This document shows, piece after piece, positions 1-10,904 of a DNA stretch of 64,000 nucleotides; position 1 is the stretch's first letter, and the number at the start of each line of letters is the position of its first letter. Made by a program: the position numbers and the translations under genes. The DNA is from Anisodus tanguticus. Its lineage: Eukaryota; Streptophyta; Magnoliopsida; Solanales; Solanaceae. The notes under the pieces are model-generated. The model saw only the letters and a program-made list of their open reading frames with translations. It made no database searches and was not told the origin of the DNA. The stretch is from the NCBI GenBank assembly GCA_034509755.1, contig CM067548.1:11615188-11679187 (forward strand), written 5' to 3'.

Positions 1-208
1 TATTCTCATTTAGAGCTTTGTACTCATGACTACCGAATTTTAGTGGATCTATTGCAAGCTTATTTATTAAGTTCTAATATTTGATAACACTATTGTTATT
101 TTTTTATTTTTCCACATTTACTTATTTATTATTTTGTTGAATGATTGGGGTTAGCCTAGGAGTTAGGGTAGGTACCCTCACGTCACAATGGGATTTTAGA
201 TCGTGACA
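1..208 (+). repeat. 3' end of the left LTR of gypsy relic Z
   Basis: The first 208 bases repeat, with only scattered changes and one 3-bp indel, at 2839-3049. Both copies end in atcgtgaca, the CA terminus expected of an LTR, and only this copy is followed by a primer-binding-site-like sequence. It is therefore the downstream part of a left LTR cut by the window edge. Confidence 0.8.
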
Positions 209-210
209 AA

Positions 211-223
211 TTAGTATTAGAGC
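211..223 (+). promoter_or_regulatory. Degenerate primer binding site of relic Z
   Basis: The sequence ttagtattagagc lies 2 bp after the LTR end and matches, with substitutions, tggtatcagagc, the plant retrotransposon PBS that pairs with initiator methionine tRNA. It fixes the orientation of relic Z as + strand. Confidence 0.7.
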
Positions 224-409
224 ACTATGTTAAATGGTCTCATGAGTACATGAGCGATGTCTAGTAGAGTTTTAATGATCGGTACGAAAATCTCTATTCC
301 TATCTTTGAGAGGCTATAATACATTTAGGAAAATTCATTTCTTTCATTCTTTCGTGTGTTTCGACTATGATTAAATTCTAAATCTCTTTTGTTTCACGCT
401 TTCTCACAG

Positions 410-1755
410 GTGGTGAGGACTCGATCAACCGCAGGAGGAGATCAGGACCCTGCACCAGCACCCGCACCCGTTGTCAGATGTGGTGCACGAGGCAGAATGT
501 GAGGTAGAGGTAGAGACAAACATCGAGTTGCAGCCCGAGGCCGAGGACCTACAATTGTTCAGGCTCATGATAGAGTACAGTCTTCGGGGTTGGAGGCTAT
601 TTCGGAGGATGATGAGGTTCAGGTTGATGAGGATGACCAGGGTCAAGCTGATGGGGCAGGTGCCCCCAGGTTTTATTTCTACTCCGATATTATGAGATAC
701 TCTGGTTCACATGATGAGACTTTTAGAGACTATAGCTCAGGGTATTCAACCGGTAGCCACTTCTGATGGTTCACATACCAGGACATACTTCTGACCATGC
801 AACACCTGCTGGGGTTCCTCAATTCTTAGGTGTGGCCTTACCTAGTCTTGTAACACCTCCAACTGCATAACCCGTGATGTCTATTGAGGAGCAAAAGATG
901 TTTGAGAGGTTTAGGAAGTTAGATCCTCCTAGATATGATGAGGATCCTGAGGATGATGCATTTGAGTTCTTGATTAGCTGTAATGAGAGGTTGCACAACC
1001 TCGGTTTAGTGGAGTCTCATAGAGTTGATTATATTGCCTTTCATATGGTTGGACCTACCAAGTAGTCATGGAGGTCTTATCTTGAGTCTAGAACTGTAGG
1101 GTCCCTTCCTCTCACTTGGGTTTTATTTACCTAGACTTTCTTAGAGAAGTTCGTGCCTCTAAATGTTAAGGAGAGGAGACGAACTCAGTTTGAGGGGTTA
1201 CGCCAGGGGCGTATGTCCGTGACCAAGTATGAGACGCGTTTCCACGCTTTGTCTCGCCATGCTTTGATATTCTACCGATGAGGCTGAGAGGGTGAGGAGG
1301 TTCACCAATGGGTTGATATGTCCTCTTCGTTTGATTGCAGCATAGATGGTTTCCATTAGTTCTACCTTCCAGTGCATTATTGATGCTGTGAGAGAGGCCG
1401 AGTTTATTAGGCGAGAGGATTATGAAAAGAGAGTGGTCAAGAGGCCTCGTCATAGCGCTTATAGAGCTACCTCATTTAGATGTAGGGGTCAGTATGGTGG
1501 AGGTAATCAACGCTTGATTCCTAGGCCAGTTGTTTCTGTTATGCCTACCTTTGAGGGAGGGCAGTCATCATGTACTTCTCATGGTTCGTGGCAGTTGACC
1601 ATGAGTTTTTTATCGGCCCTCTGGTCATAGTGGTCATTTTGGTGCCAGTTTTTCTTCTCAGCCGTCGGTAGTTCCTAGAGGTTGTTTTGAGAATGGTGAT
1701 CTTGGACACTTCAAGAGGGATTGTCCTAGACTTAGAGGTGGTGGTCAGTCCCAAG
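410..1755 (+). pseudogene. Broken gag of a Ty3/gypsy retrotransposon (relic Z)
   Basis: Gag is the structural protein that packages element RNA. The reading starts near 410 with VVRTRSTAGGDQDPAPAP, like the MVRTRAHSARDE start of gag B in this window, but the start codon is GTG, not ATG. Recognisable gag pieces follow in different frames: MFERFRKLDPPRYDEDPED near 900, FLEKFVPLNVKERRRTQF near 1140 followed by LRQGRMSVTKYETRFHALS, and RVRRFTNGLICPLRL near 1290. A CCHC zinc knuckle is readable near 1684-1725, but its second cysteine is Asn (CFENGDLGHFKRDC). At least three in-frame stops and several frameshifts break it. Homology stops at about 1755; no protease, reverse transcriptase or integrase follows, so pol has been lost. 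Confidence 0.75.
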
Positions 1756-2040
1756 GTTCGACCCTTCTTTCAAGAAAATTTCACTTTTACATTTTTTCCT
1801 TTTTCTAAAGAAGCAATTATTCTGTCAAATACAATGCTTGTAGTGCATCGAACATTGTAAATTTGATGTTTTTCTTATTATTTAAAATATTGATGCAGGT
1901 AATTGAAGAAGTGAAATTTATTTTGAGACAAAGGTATCAAATTCAACAATCAATTATGTATCGACTCAAAAGTTGTTTTGCTTAGAAATCCCTAAATTAC
2001 CTTTTTGGGTCTTTATTTATTTATTTGTCGCTTGCGGGGG
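1756..2040. other. Unassigned AT-rich filler between gag relic and LTR
   Basis: This stretch replaces the missing pol of relic Z. It holds no coding signal. An inverted pair aaatttcactt (1776-1786) and aagtgaaattt (about 1908-1918) is present, but no convincing target duplication surrounds it. Confidence 0.4.
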
Positions 2041-3049
2041 TGGGTGGCTTGGTTCCCGAGGTGATCGAACTCTTTGTGGTAAGTTTGGAAAATGATAAGT
2101 TAAGAGAATAGATGAGTTTGACTCATAGTTGACTTTTAGGTAAACTCGCTCTTTTCATGGTTTCATCGGTTCCATTAGCTCCGGAACAATATTTATGACT
2201 TAGTCGAGCCTTTGGTTCGGTTCCTACATGGTTTCATTGATTCCATTAGCTCCGGAACAATATTTATGACTTAGTCGAGCCTTTGGTTCGGTTCCTAAGG
2301 CAGCCGGGTGTGTTTTGGGGGTTTGGTTGTGAAATTGTGAAACTAGAAGTTAAGGGTTGACTTTGGTCAAACCCAAGCCTTAGAGACCTTTTTCGGGAAT
2401 TTCGAGTGAGCGAGCAGGTCTGGAATGTGCTCCTGTTTCGGGGTTTAGGCTGATTTGGCAATACTGTTGGAAATTATGTTACTTGTGAATCTTGATAACA
2501 CTTGTACTTTGAGGAATTATAGAAACTACTAGTAGGCTTGGATAATTGAACTGTCTTTATACTTAACTAACTAATTAGTGGAGAAGTATTGGAAGTTATA
2601 GTTAGGGTCGTTGATGATGTTGTTGGGTACGCGTACTTTCCTACTCACTCTATACTTGCTGCACTCTATGTGCAGGTACCGAGCCAGACGATAGAGGAGC
2701 ATCTTGAGCGCGACGCTTTGGAGTTTATTCTCGGAGTCCAGGGTGAGCCATATATTCCTTCCCGGCAATGGAGCTGCGATTTATGATTCTGTGCTTTATA
2801 TTTCCAGACTACTACTTTATATTTCACTTTAAGACTTATATTCTCATTTAGAGCTTTATACTCATCATGACTACTAGATTTTGGTGGATTTATTGCAAGC
2901 TTATGTATTAAGTTCTAAGATTTGATAATACTCTTATTATTTTTTTATTTTTCCGCATTTACTTATGTATTATTCTGTTGAATGATTGGGGTTCGCCTAT
3001 GAGTTAGGGTAGGTGCGCTCCCGACACAATGAGATTTTGGATCGTGACA
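2041..3049 (+). repeat. Right LTR of gypsy relic Z (start approximate)
   Basis: The end at 3049 is fixed by the repeat match to positions 1-208 and the terminal gaca. The start is a guess: a purine-rich gcgggggtgggtgg just before 2045 could be the polypurine tract. The body contains a 71-bp tandem duplication and an open frame on each strand near 2571-2786 that I regard as chance frames within LTR sequence. Confidence 0.55.
2156..2297. repeat. 71-bp tandem duplication inside the LTR
   Basis: Two adjacent copies (2156-2226 and 2227-2297) begin catggtttcat and run through ccattagctccggaac and gcctttggttcggttccta. They differ at only a few positions, so the duplication is fairly recent compared with the decay of the neighbouring gag. 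Confidence 0.9.
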
Positions 3050-4142
3050 AATTATCATTATTCTAACTTTCTATTATTTTTTCAATTTAAGATTGGATAT
3101 TTTTATTTTTAAACTTCATCGATATATATTGTTTTTTTTTCTATACATTCCTTACCTAAAGTATCTAAATAAATATTGAATGGATTGGTTATATACTATC
3201 AATTGAATATGAAGAGCATTAAAAATAATTAACGACTTTGCATAGTATATATACATAGTGTGTTGGGGCGCATAAATTTTATTTAAAAAGAAAAAATTAT
3301 GATCTATGATTAAAGTTTGTCTTTAGGCCACCAAATTTGTTGAGCCACCACTCGTTAGATATACTCAAAGTGAAAGCTGGAACTTATGGGGATGCTACTA
3401 CTATTTTCTGTATTAAATTATAATTAGGGGGAACGAGTTTTACTTTTTTAGGCTATTTATTAATTGTATTCTTAGATGGATATCTATTTATGTAATATAT
3501 TATATATAAATTTGCATATTGTATATAGATTTTTCAATTCGTTATCGAGACTTCTCATTAGAATATACTTATTGGCACATTGAAATGGATGGTGTTTTTA
3601 TAAGCTTTTTTCTTTAAATTTTGGCTGAAGTCATAGACTCTCCAACTTTCTAATGTAACTTGGACCCTCCGATTGAGACCCTTACCATCTGAACCCTCCA
3701 AATTATTTTTTACTGTGCCACTTGTGAACGTCGGGCCAACTTGGGAAAAAATAAGTTGTGCGTGTTGTTACGCACTGCCAGCGTGTATAAGCTCACCAAT
3801 TAAACTTTGCCACATATTCTACTATGCCACGTACGCATGGGTTCCGGTAAAATTCTGGTGAAATTCAAACTGTTCCACCGGAGAATTCGATACTAAACCT
3901 ATGTTTTCCACCCAAAATTCAAATCCTAAGTTCTTGATTTCATATTTTTCCATGGAGTCGATATTTTCTGTGAGGTTTGAAGGTGAAATTTTGGTGTTTT
4001 GTTCATTTCATTTGTTGAAAAGGCGAGTTTTACTTTAACCCTTTGTTATTGTCGAAAATATTAGTGGTTGGCATTGTTGTTATTTTGGGTAGAAGTTAGG
4101 GTTTTTTTTGTAACTATTTGAGAATGTTAAAAAGAAGATATT
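3050..4142. other. Non-coding AT-rich stretch upstream of the MULE gene
   Basis: I see no gene here. The part from about 3700 may be 5' untranslated sequence of the MULE that follows, but no terminal inverted repeat could be paired by eye. Confidence 0.4.
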
Positions 4143-4610
4143 TCAGAAATTATTGAGGTTCATTTTCACCATGGTGGTAAATTTACATTGGACTTTGTCC
4201 CGAAATATGCAGATGAGAAGGATGTGGTGATAGTTGATATTGATAAGGACCACTTCTCTTTATTTGAGCTATCGTATTATACTAAACTGGTTGGATATAA
4301 TATAGTGTGTGATTTCTTTTACCAAGACCTAATAAGTAAAACAATTGTCCAAGTGAATACTAATGCGGAATTGTTAAAAGTTGTGAGTGACTTAGGAAAT
4401 GGTGTTGTTGTCCATTTTTATATTCAGCATGTTTGTGAAAACCTTAAGGTGGTGGAAGTGATGGGCCCAACTGGTCTTATTTGTGGTTCAGAGTTAGGTG
4501 AAAATGAAGTAAATGTTGCATCTAGGGCAACAAATGTGGAGTTTGACAAAGATATAAATACTGGGGCTGGGAAAAATATAGAAGAGCTTAAAGAGAGAAG
4601 AGGAGGCTAG
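4143..4610 (+). pseudogene. MULE transposase N-terminus, PB1-like domain
   Basis: Read in one frame from 4143, the product begins SEIIEVHFHHGGKF, continues with FVPKYADEKDVVIVDID, then DKDHFSLFELSYYTKLVGYN. The H-H-G-G-K-F opening, the valine-rich strand and the S-(F/L)-F-E-L segment are the pattern of the PB1-like domain that starts many plant MURA transposases. There is no in-frame ATG at the beginning, because the first in-frame start-like codon (4188) is TTG and lies inside the domain, so the true start or first exon is missing. The frame stays open to 4610, where a stop separates it from the acidic region. Confidence 0.7.
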
Positions 4611-4679
4611 TTTTGAAGAAGTTGAAGTGAGATGATCAACTGGTGAAGTAAGTTGTTGATGTTGAAGCTCCAGCCAATT

Positions 4680-5254
4680 GTGTAGAGAGGGAAGAGGCTA
4701 CTGAAGCTGAAATCAATGTTGCTGATGTAGAGGAAGAGGATGTGGAAGATGCTGATGATGAAGAGAGTGATATTGATGATGATGACTCATTTGTTGCTAG
4801 TAGTGAGTCAGATCTATATAAAATACATAATGAAGATGATAGTGAAGCTGATGAAGAGTTGATTGCTTTGAGGAATGAAAGAAGAACGTTTGTAAAGAGG
4901 CCAACAACAAGAAGAAAGAAACTAACTGTTACTGCCGAGGTACCTCTAGGTGAGGGGAAAATAGATAGGGGTTTTGAAGATATTGGAAAGAACAAGGCTT
5001 CCAAATATGTTGGATGCTTAGCAGGGGATGAGGAGTATATTTATAGTTCTTCTGGTGAGTATGGTGAAGACAAGGAGGAGTTGGATGTAGACGCTGAACC
5101 TGGTGTAGACTTGCCAAGTAGAAGGAAAAGCAACAAATTAAGGTATGATCCAAAATGTGTTGCAAGTATTTTTGAGCTTGGCATGGTATTTGAGAATGTT
5201 GAATTGTTTAGGGAGGCAATAGCTAATGTTGTTGAATACCATGTTCAGTTGTAA
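4680..5254 (+). pseudogene. MULE transposase, acidic linker and start of the FAR1/MuDR region
   Basis: From 4742 an open frame of about 170 residues is very rich in Asp and Glu (EDADDEESDIDDDDSF and following), then carries a basic patch KRPTTRRKKL. It ends with RYDPKCVASIFELGMVFEN and VELFREAIANVVEYHVQL, the F-x-x-G-M-x-F-x-x-x-x-x-F-(R/K)-x-A motif that opens the MuDR region of MURA proteins. It stops just where the DNA-binding and catalytic parts should follow. The downstream 5255-5640 keeps only shreds in mixed frames. Confidence 0.75.
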
Positions 5255-5689
5255 CTAGCAGCTAGACAGAAGTCTATCATTACCATGCTAGAAGAGATTA
5301 GACATAAAAAGCAATGACTAGGCATATTGAAATGAGAAGATTTGTTGAGACCTAGATCATTGATATTTCATCTATAAGGGTGATGTTGGATGAAAATAAG
5401 GAGCTGTCAAATGGGCCAGAAGGGTTTGAGATTTAGGAATATGAATATAGGTTCATTATACACTTTGAGAAATAAAACATGCACTTGTAGAACATGGCAA
5501 TTAAGAGGCATTCCCTGCTAACATGCAATATGTGCATACTATCACATAGAAGATAAATCATATAATCATGTGAAACATTGGTATAGAAAGGACATTTCTG
5601 AAGGCATATACATATTGTCTTGAGCCACTCCCCTACATAAAGATGTGGCCAGAAACTAATAAAATGAAGATTGAGCCTCCAGCACCAAA

Positions 5690-6269
5690 AGTAATGCTTG
5701 GCAGACCTAGAAAAAAAGAAGAAAAGACAAGGATGAGCCTAAAAAGAAGTATGGCAAGATCTCCAGGAAAGGAGTTAAGATGTCATGTTCAACATGTCAT
5801 CAAATAAGTCATAATAAGTTGTCCTGCCCAGTTACAAGAGTATGATTTAATATTGCATTTCAGTTTTAATATTTTGTTATTGTTGTATTTCTTCTAACAT
5901 TTGATTTTAATTCTAGGGTGGAAGGGGGGAATCTTCAAGTAGAAGATCAGCTCAAACAACTCAAGACAATGCAGCAACTCAGTGCAGTCAAATAAGACAA
6001 CATTCTTCTACAACTGTTGGTGGTCAAGAACCTGGCCCATCTAATGCATGTAGGGACAGGGGTAGGGGCAGAGGGAGAGGAACAGGAACAACCATTAGAG
6101 TTGTCAAGGCAGCATTTTCAAATGCACCTTCTCCAACTACTTATAGAAGAGGATCAACTGGGTTAAAAAGGAGTGGAGGAAGTGCTGAATCAAGTGTTTC
6201 ACAAAAGAAGCCTAAAAATGCAGGATTTGGATGCTATATTAACCCTACAACTAGGACTGTCATTAATGT
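5690..6269 (+). pseudogene. MULE transposase C-terminus: AT-hook-like basic patch, CCHC zinc knuckle, intron and tail
   Basis: MLGRPRKK (near 5692) opens a basic segment. After one frameshift the reading KKKYGKISRKGVK leads into an intact SWIM-downstream zinc knuckle, CSTCHQISHNKLSC (C-x2-C-x4-H-x4-C), at about 5783-5827. A 77-bp intron is readable: donor gtatga at 5840 and acceptor ttctag ending at 5916. It joins PVTR to GGRGESSSRRS in frame, the codon junction that a real intron would have. The last part holds an RG repeat (RDRGRGRGRGTGT) and ends GFGCYINPTTRTVIN, the usual MURA tail. The frame from 5917 to 6269 has no stop. Confidence 0.75.
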
Positions 6270-6277
6270 AAGAATCA

Positions 6278-6759
6278 TGAAATTTCGACGTTGAAATCTA
6301 TTGTGTATCGTGAGATGTTTACTAAAGAAAAAGGAAAATTCGAAATCGATTTGAGGGAAAACACAAATTGATTGGAAAAATGGACGTTTTTCTAAAAATT
6401 GGCTGTGCCAAACTGGCGCAAGTTTGGCCGGCCCCGTCTCGAAAATATACGCAAAAAAATAAATCGGGTAAAACGGACATCCGAGCGCAGAGTTATGACT
6501 ATTTAAAGTTTCACCAATTTACAACTACTTTCTCTCCCTACATTATGCTTCCGTGATATTAACAGAACGATTAATAATATAAACATATAATTAATAATCA
6601 ACTACCGTTTTTATCTTATTTTATGTCGAGCTCAATGTAGATTAGAGCAATACATATATTATAAAAACATGCATTATATCACTTAAATATTAATGGCAAA
6701 AATATATATAAGTACAAAATAAATATTAATGAAGGAAAAATAATATAAATTATATTAAA
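6278..6759. other. No gene seen
   Basis: AT-rich sequence with no domain. The open frame at 6368-6556 shows no recognisable family. Confidence 0.4.
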
Positions 6760-6960
6760 AAAATACGCGGGTCGGGGTCGTGGATCGGGCCGGGTCAGAC
6801 AGGTAAAATATTCTGACCCTGGCCCGACCCTACATAAGATCGGGTCCCCGCTTTTTCTGGTCGGGTGGCTCGCGGGTCAGCGATAAGCCGATCCTGGCCT
6901 TGATATTTTCGGGCCGGGCCGGGCGAGTCCCCGACCCGTTGGACAGGTCTAGGTAGGGGT
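6760..6960. mobile_element. GC-rich end of an old hAT-like transposon
   Basis: An island of GC-rich sequence sits in very AT-rich DNA and is built from gggtcgg / ccgaccc words, ending cccgttggacaggtctag. Such cggg/cccg-rich subterminal blocks are also found at both ends of the hAT element at 32002-35472. A hairpin (gggtcaga ... tctgaccc) lies at about 6790-6825. The opposite terminus was not found, so the element may be truncated. Confidence 0.5.
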
Positions 6961-8610
6961 ATCAATTGAAGGGTTTAAGTGGAGTATATTGGAAAGTTTG
7001 AGGCTCTGTCGATCACTTCAGCCTTTTGTTTTCATAATCGATTTCTATCTCTATTTTCTATGTAGATGGAAGAGGTTCTGTTAATAGTTTTTCATTTTTC
7101 AGTAGACGTTCTATATTATTTAAAGGTTGGTTAGATCGAGATCAAATTACCTTTACCTGGCAGGACGTCTTGCAATTTAACTTTTATTTTTTAGTTAGGA
7201 TCTACGGTTGCTCTATTAATTAACTTTATTCCTTTATATTTGGCAAGTTATTGTGCAGTGCAAACTCTAGGATCGTAACAAACAAATAGCCAATGTTGCC
7301 TATATTATTTTGCCAAAGAGATTATGCTTAAAATTATAGCCAGCCCAAGCCTTTAAAATGGTATTTGTCTTTTTAGATAAATCATGTAATTAGTTATTTA
7401 TTAAAAGCGTATGAGAAATTTAATTCATGCATTTGTATGTCATTTCAAGGTTAGCATGTGTTTAATTCATGTGTATGTCATTTTCAGGTTAGCAAGTGTT
7501 TGCTCCCCATCTGTAAGTGTGGATGTTCTTCAAGTCACCTTACTTATGATGGTCCAAATCAACTGTGTGATATGATGCTTTGGAGATAAATATTTGTTGG
7601 TTCCAAGGCTGCTAGTAGATACAACTGATAAATGACCTTTCAAGTTGTATAGATTCAAATATTTTCTCATTTTACGTTCCTTGGGTCCTTGCTTCCCTAC
7701 AATCAGATATTATGATTTCTGTTACTCCAAGGTATGTAAGTTGCAAGTAAAGTGTCAAAATTTTCAGTTCTGGAGAAGAGATTTAAGCAACATCAGAAGT
7801 AAATATGAGATTCTAAATGAGCTAAAATTGTGAGGCAAGTGAATACCGTATTAGATATTGGCTTTCTGAAATAATAGAGCAGTTCAGAGCATCTATTTCC
7901 TCTCAGCTTCAACTTTTTGAGAAATTTTTACTCTTTTTGGACATACAAAATTTAAGCCAACTCATTTTGCCATTTGAAGAGTTGAGATACACGAGTTATA
8001 TGTCTAACAATTATGTTGTGAGTCTTATGTTATACTTGACCAAAATTATTTGTCCTCTAACTAAGAAATAATTTTTAGGTATAAAAAGCTCAATAAAGTT
8101 TTACTTAACGTGGAAACAAAGGAGGAAAAGGCAAAGTTCCTGTTAGAGAATATTGAAATTGGTTATTTTTTCTTCTTATAGTCATCTATTCTATCTGATA
8201 AATTTCTGCACCTTTATTCATTTGCTGAATGTAAAAATGAATTCATTTGCAGGCTACATTAGACAAGCGAAGGGCGAAAGGAAAGGAAAGGAAAGGAAAG
8301 GAATTTTTTTACAGTGGCATGAGAAGGATTGAAAACATAGCCGGAGAAGTCTAAGCACAAGAAGAACAAAATCAAGAAATTGAGGATTTTAAGGTGAAAG
8401 AGAAAGCAAATAAATTTAGATCAACTGGGAAACTGCCAGCACTATATGCTATTAAACATAAGAATCTATACATTATTTCATTTGAGGTAAAATGTGAAAT
8501 AAGAACAAATGTATTAGGAATTCAAAGATTAAAAGGTTAGAAGAACCAAAAGCCCGTTTAGAGTAACAACTCATGTACGAGAATTCAGATTCGTACTTAT
8601 TAAGTGATGA
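6961..8610. other. Unassigned region, possibly remnants of host or repeat sequence
   Basis: No family is recognisable. A lysine- and glutamate-rich reading near 8270-8460 (KRRAKGKERKGKEFF, then FKVKEKANKF) is interrupted by stops. It could be an exon remnant, but I cannot name it. Confidence 0.3.
8276..8303. repeat. (GAAAG)n microsatellite
   Basis: About five and a half units of gaaag in a row, followed by a T tract. Confidence 0.9.
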
Positions 8611-10650
8611 TGTCAAGGCGCGAACCATGGCCTAGGTGAAACATGACACTCGGTGTCTGACTGCATGAGACCGAGAGAACCACATAGTTTGCTGAGTCAA
8701 TATGGGCATCAAAAGCATGCAATAACAATTATTTAAAACATGTAAAACTGAACACTGTAAATATAGTCTGAAATATAATAGCGGAAATATCTGAATAACG
8801 TAATGAGTCTGAATATCTAACTCGACATACTAGACTAGTCTATGAAATCTCTGAACGTGAGTCCGACTGCAAAACAGTTTTACCATGACAAGGCTCTGAC
8901 ATACCTTTACTGTAAAGCATAACATGAAAATAATAGAACATACACCCTGAATGAAATAGGGCTCACCAATAGCTGATACTGATGAAATCCTAGCGTATTG
9001 ATCTGTTGTCCTGAAACTCCGTACCTGCACCGTGAAGTGCAGGCCTCGGGCAAAAATGACGTAAGTACATTTGAATTGTATTGTATGTAAAGAAACTGAA
9101 TGAATAAAAAGACACATGAATTAATAGGAACATGAAAATGAAATGAAATATGTAACCTGAGCATGAGCATGTATAATATCTTGCATGTATGTAATAAAAT
9201 ATGGTAAAGTAATTTTAATGGGAGACCTTTAGTATAATCGACATGAAACCACCATATGAGGACATGGCGTCGGATCTCTTGCCGATCAGCTAAGCCATCT
9301 CGTACCTTACCGGGGTACGAGACATGAACATGACATGAATGGATCCAATAACCCATTGTGGGTAACATGAAGGAATCGTCCTAACTGAGCAGAGCGATCC
9401 TTATCCTACGTTGGCATATGTAGTTTCAGGTATTAAACCTTTTCGGTAATCTGTGCAACTCCCAAAACATGAACATGAATAAAAGTGGCTTAACAACCCG
9501 TGTATTTCATAATATAACTTGTAAATGAAATTTATGAATATAGTATAACATGTGTAGTTGTAATATAACTTGCAAGAGGTCAGAAAACATGTAAAGTTCA
9601 TATAATGGAATGATATTGGTTCATGACATGCATTTAAGAACCCATGAAATTCAATGTATGGGCGTTCATGGATTGCGGATGGATTCATGATAATATAAAT
9701 GAAATATCAAGAACACAATTAACGAATTGATAATTTATACATGGCATATAATAATACATATAGTTAGGGTTATCATGATCTTAGAATAAAACCCTAAGCT
9801 TGTGGAAATTCGTATTTCATGGATGAACGTGGTGTGGGAAAGAACAATGATGTTCTCACACGTGGATAGAAGCTCCGCATACCTTAATCGCTCCTCAACA
9901 CCAAAGAAGAATTCAAACTTTGAGGAAGAACCCCAAAAATCTAAACTTGAATCCTTGAGAAGGTTTTCTTGAAAATCCTTGGATTGTAGAGTAGAATCTT
10001 GTTAATAATATGTATATGGGTGTTAATTCTTGCTAATATGATGGAATAATACTTGGGATTCAAGGAATAACTCACCTTAGGAGGTTTGGGGAAGTTCTAG
10101 GGTCTTTTTCTCTTTAAAAAGTTAGTAAAAATGAAGTGGAATGAATAATTTTAAAAAATTTCATGATTTGTACTTTTATAGCAACGCGTGACATGCGGCA
10201 TGACCTACGAACCGCACCTGTGACCTACAAATTGCAGATCTAATACATATCACACCAGTAATATATGGGTTTTAGTGCGCGATCTGTGTTTTGCAGGTTG
10301 CGTCGCATCCTGAATTGCAGGTTCATAAAACGACCATAACGTTTTACTAATAGGCCTATTTGAGCTCCACCTTATATCATTGGTAAGGTATTCAAAGGGC
10401 TACAACTTTTATGTTTTGAGTTTTCCCAAACTCACAACTTATAATGGTGTTAAGCTCGCTTGAAGTCACGCCTCGTAAAAACTCACTTGAAAATATGCTT
10501 CATAGGGTAGCTTCCGGCTATACTTTGCCCAAAGACTCTTCTTATACCTTGATTAGTTTTTAAAACACTTCTTACACTCCTCATATTGGTTCCATTATGA
10601 TTCCATCATACGGTTCAAACCTTAGCCCGATGATATGAAATGTTATAATA
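8611..10650 (-). repeat. 3' LTR of element A
   Basis: About 2.04 kb. On the + strand it begins tgtcaaggcgcgaacc and ends ttataata next to the polypurine tract; the expected ca end is mutated. It matches 15844-17186 over its first 1.4 kb. Minus-strand open frames inside it (8830-9117, 8907-9368, 9401-9688) recur in the other LTR and are not genes. Confidence 0.85.
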
Positions 10651-10684
10651 TCTCCCCTTTGGGATCATTCGTCCTCGAATAATG
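10651..10684 (-). promoter_or_regulatory. Polypurine tract and adjacent inverted repeat of element A
   Basis: The + strand tctcccctttggg is the complement of a purine run that would prime plus-strand synthesis. It is followed by cattcgtcctcgaataatg, an inverted repeat seen at the same place in elements D, E and F. Confidence 0.75.
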
Positions 10685-10904
10685 GGTCATGGTTAGGAAT
10701 ATGATTAAATCAAGAACGTATGGACATGGCATGAGTACATGAATGTGAATAAATATGACGTGGAACATGGATACTGAATGACATGATTACATAAAAACAC
10801 GAACATAGAAATTTAAGACATGAGTAGTTAATACATAAACGTGAAACATAAGACATGGATGCGTACGAGGACATGCCATGAATACTGAAGGTATTTACCT
10901 TATA

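Larger units (their letters stand above)
4143..6277 (+). mobile_element. Decayed Mutator-like element (MULE) lacking its DDE core
   Basis: The block holds the two ends of a MURA-type transposase gene in the correct order: a PB1-like N-terminus and acidic region (4143-5254), and the C-terminal zinc knuckle with its tail (about 5690-6269). Between them only about 400 bp remain, too little for the central transposase domain with its catalytic D-D-E residues. The relic is therefore non-autonomous by internal deletion. Terminal inverted repeats and target duplications were not identified. Confidence 0.75.

Noticed and set aside
1776..1918. Possible MITE suggested by an 11-bp inverted pair
   Set aside because: The arms are short and AT-rich, and no flanking target duplication could be paired.
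4636..5165. Serine-rich and histidine-rich frames on the minus strand
   Set aside because: They are antisense shadows of the acidic MULE transposase region on the + strand.
7240..8570. Possible host gene exons
   Set aside because: Short lysine-rich readings are interrupted by stops, and no splice-consistent chain or known family was found.
8907..9688. Minus-strand open frames repeated at 16159-16912 with nearly the same protein
   Set aside because: They lie inside the two LTRs of element A, and the 9401-9688 frame is conserved only because of the identical 307-bp tract. There is no known domain and no sign of selection on codons.
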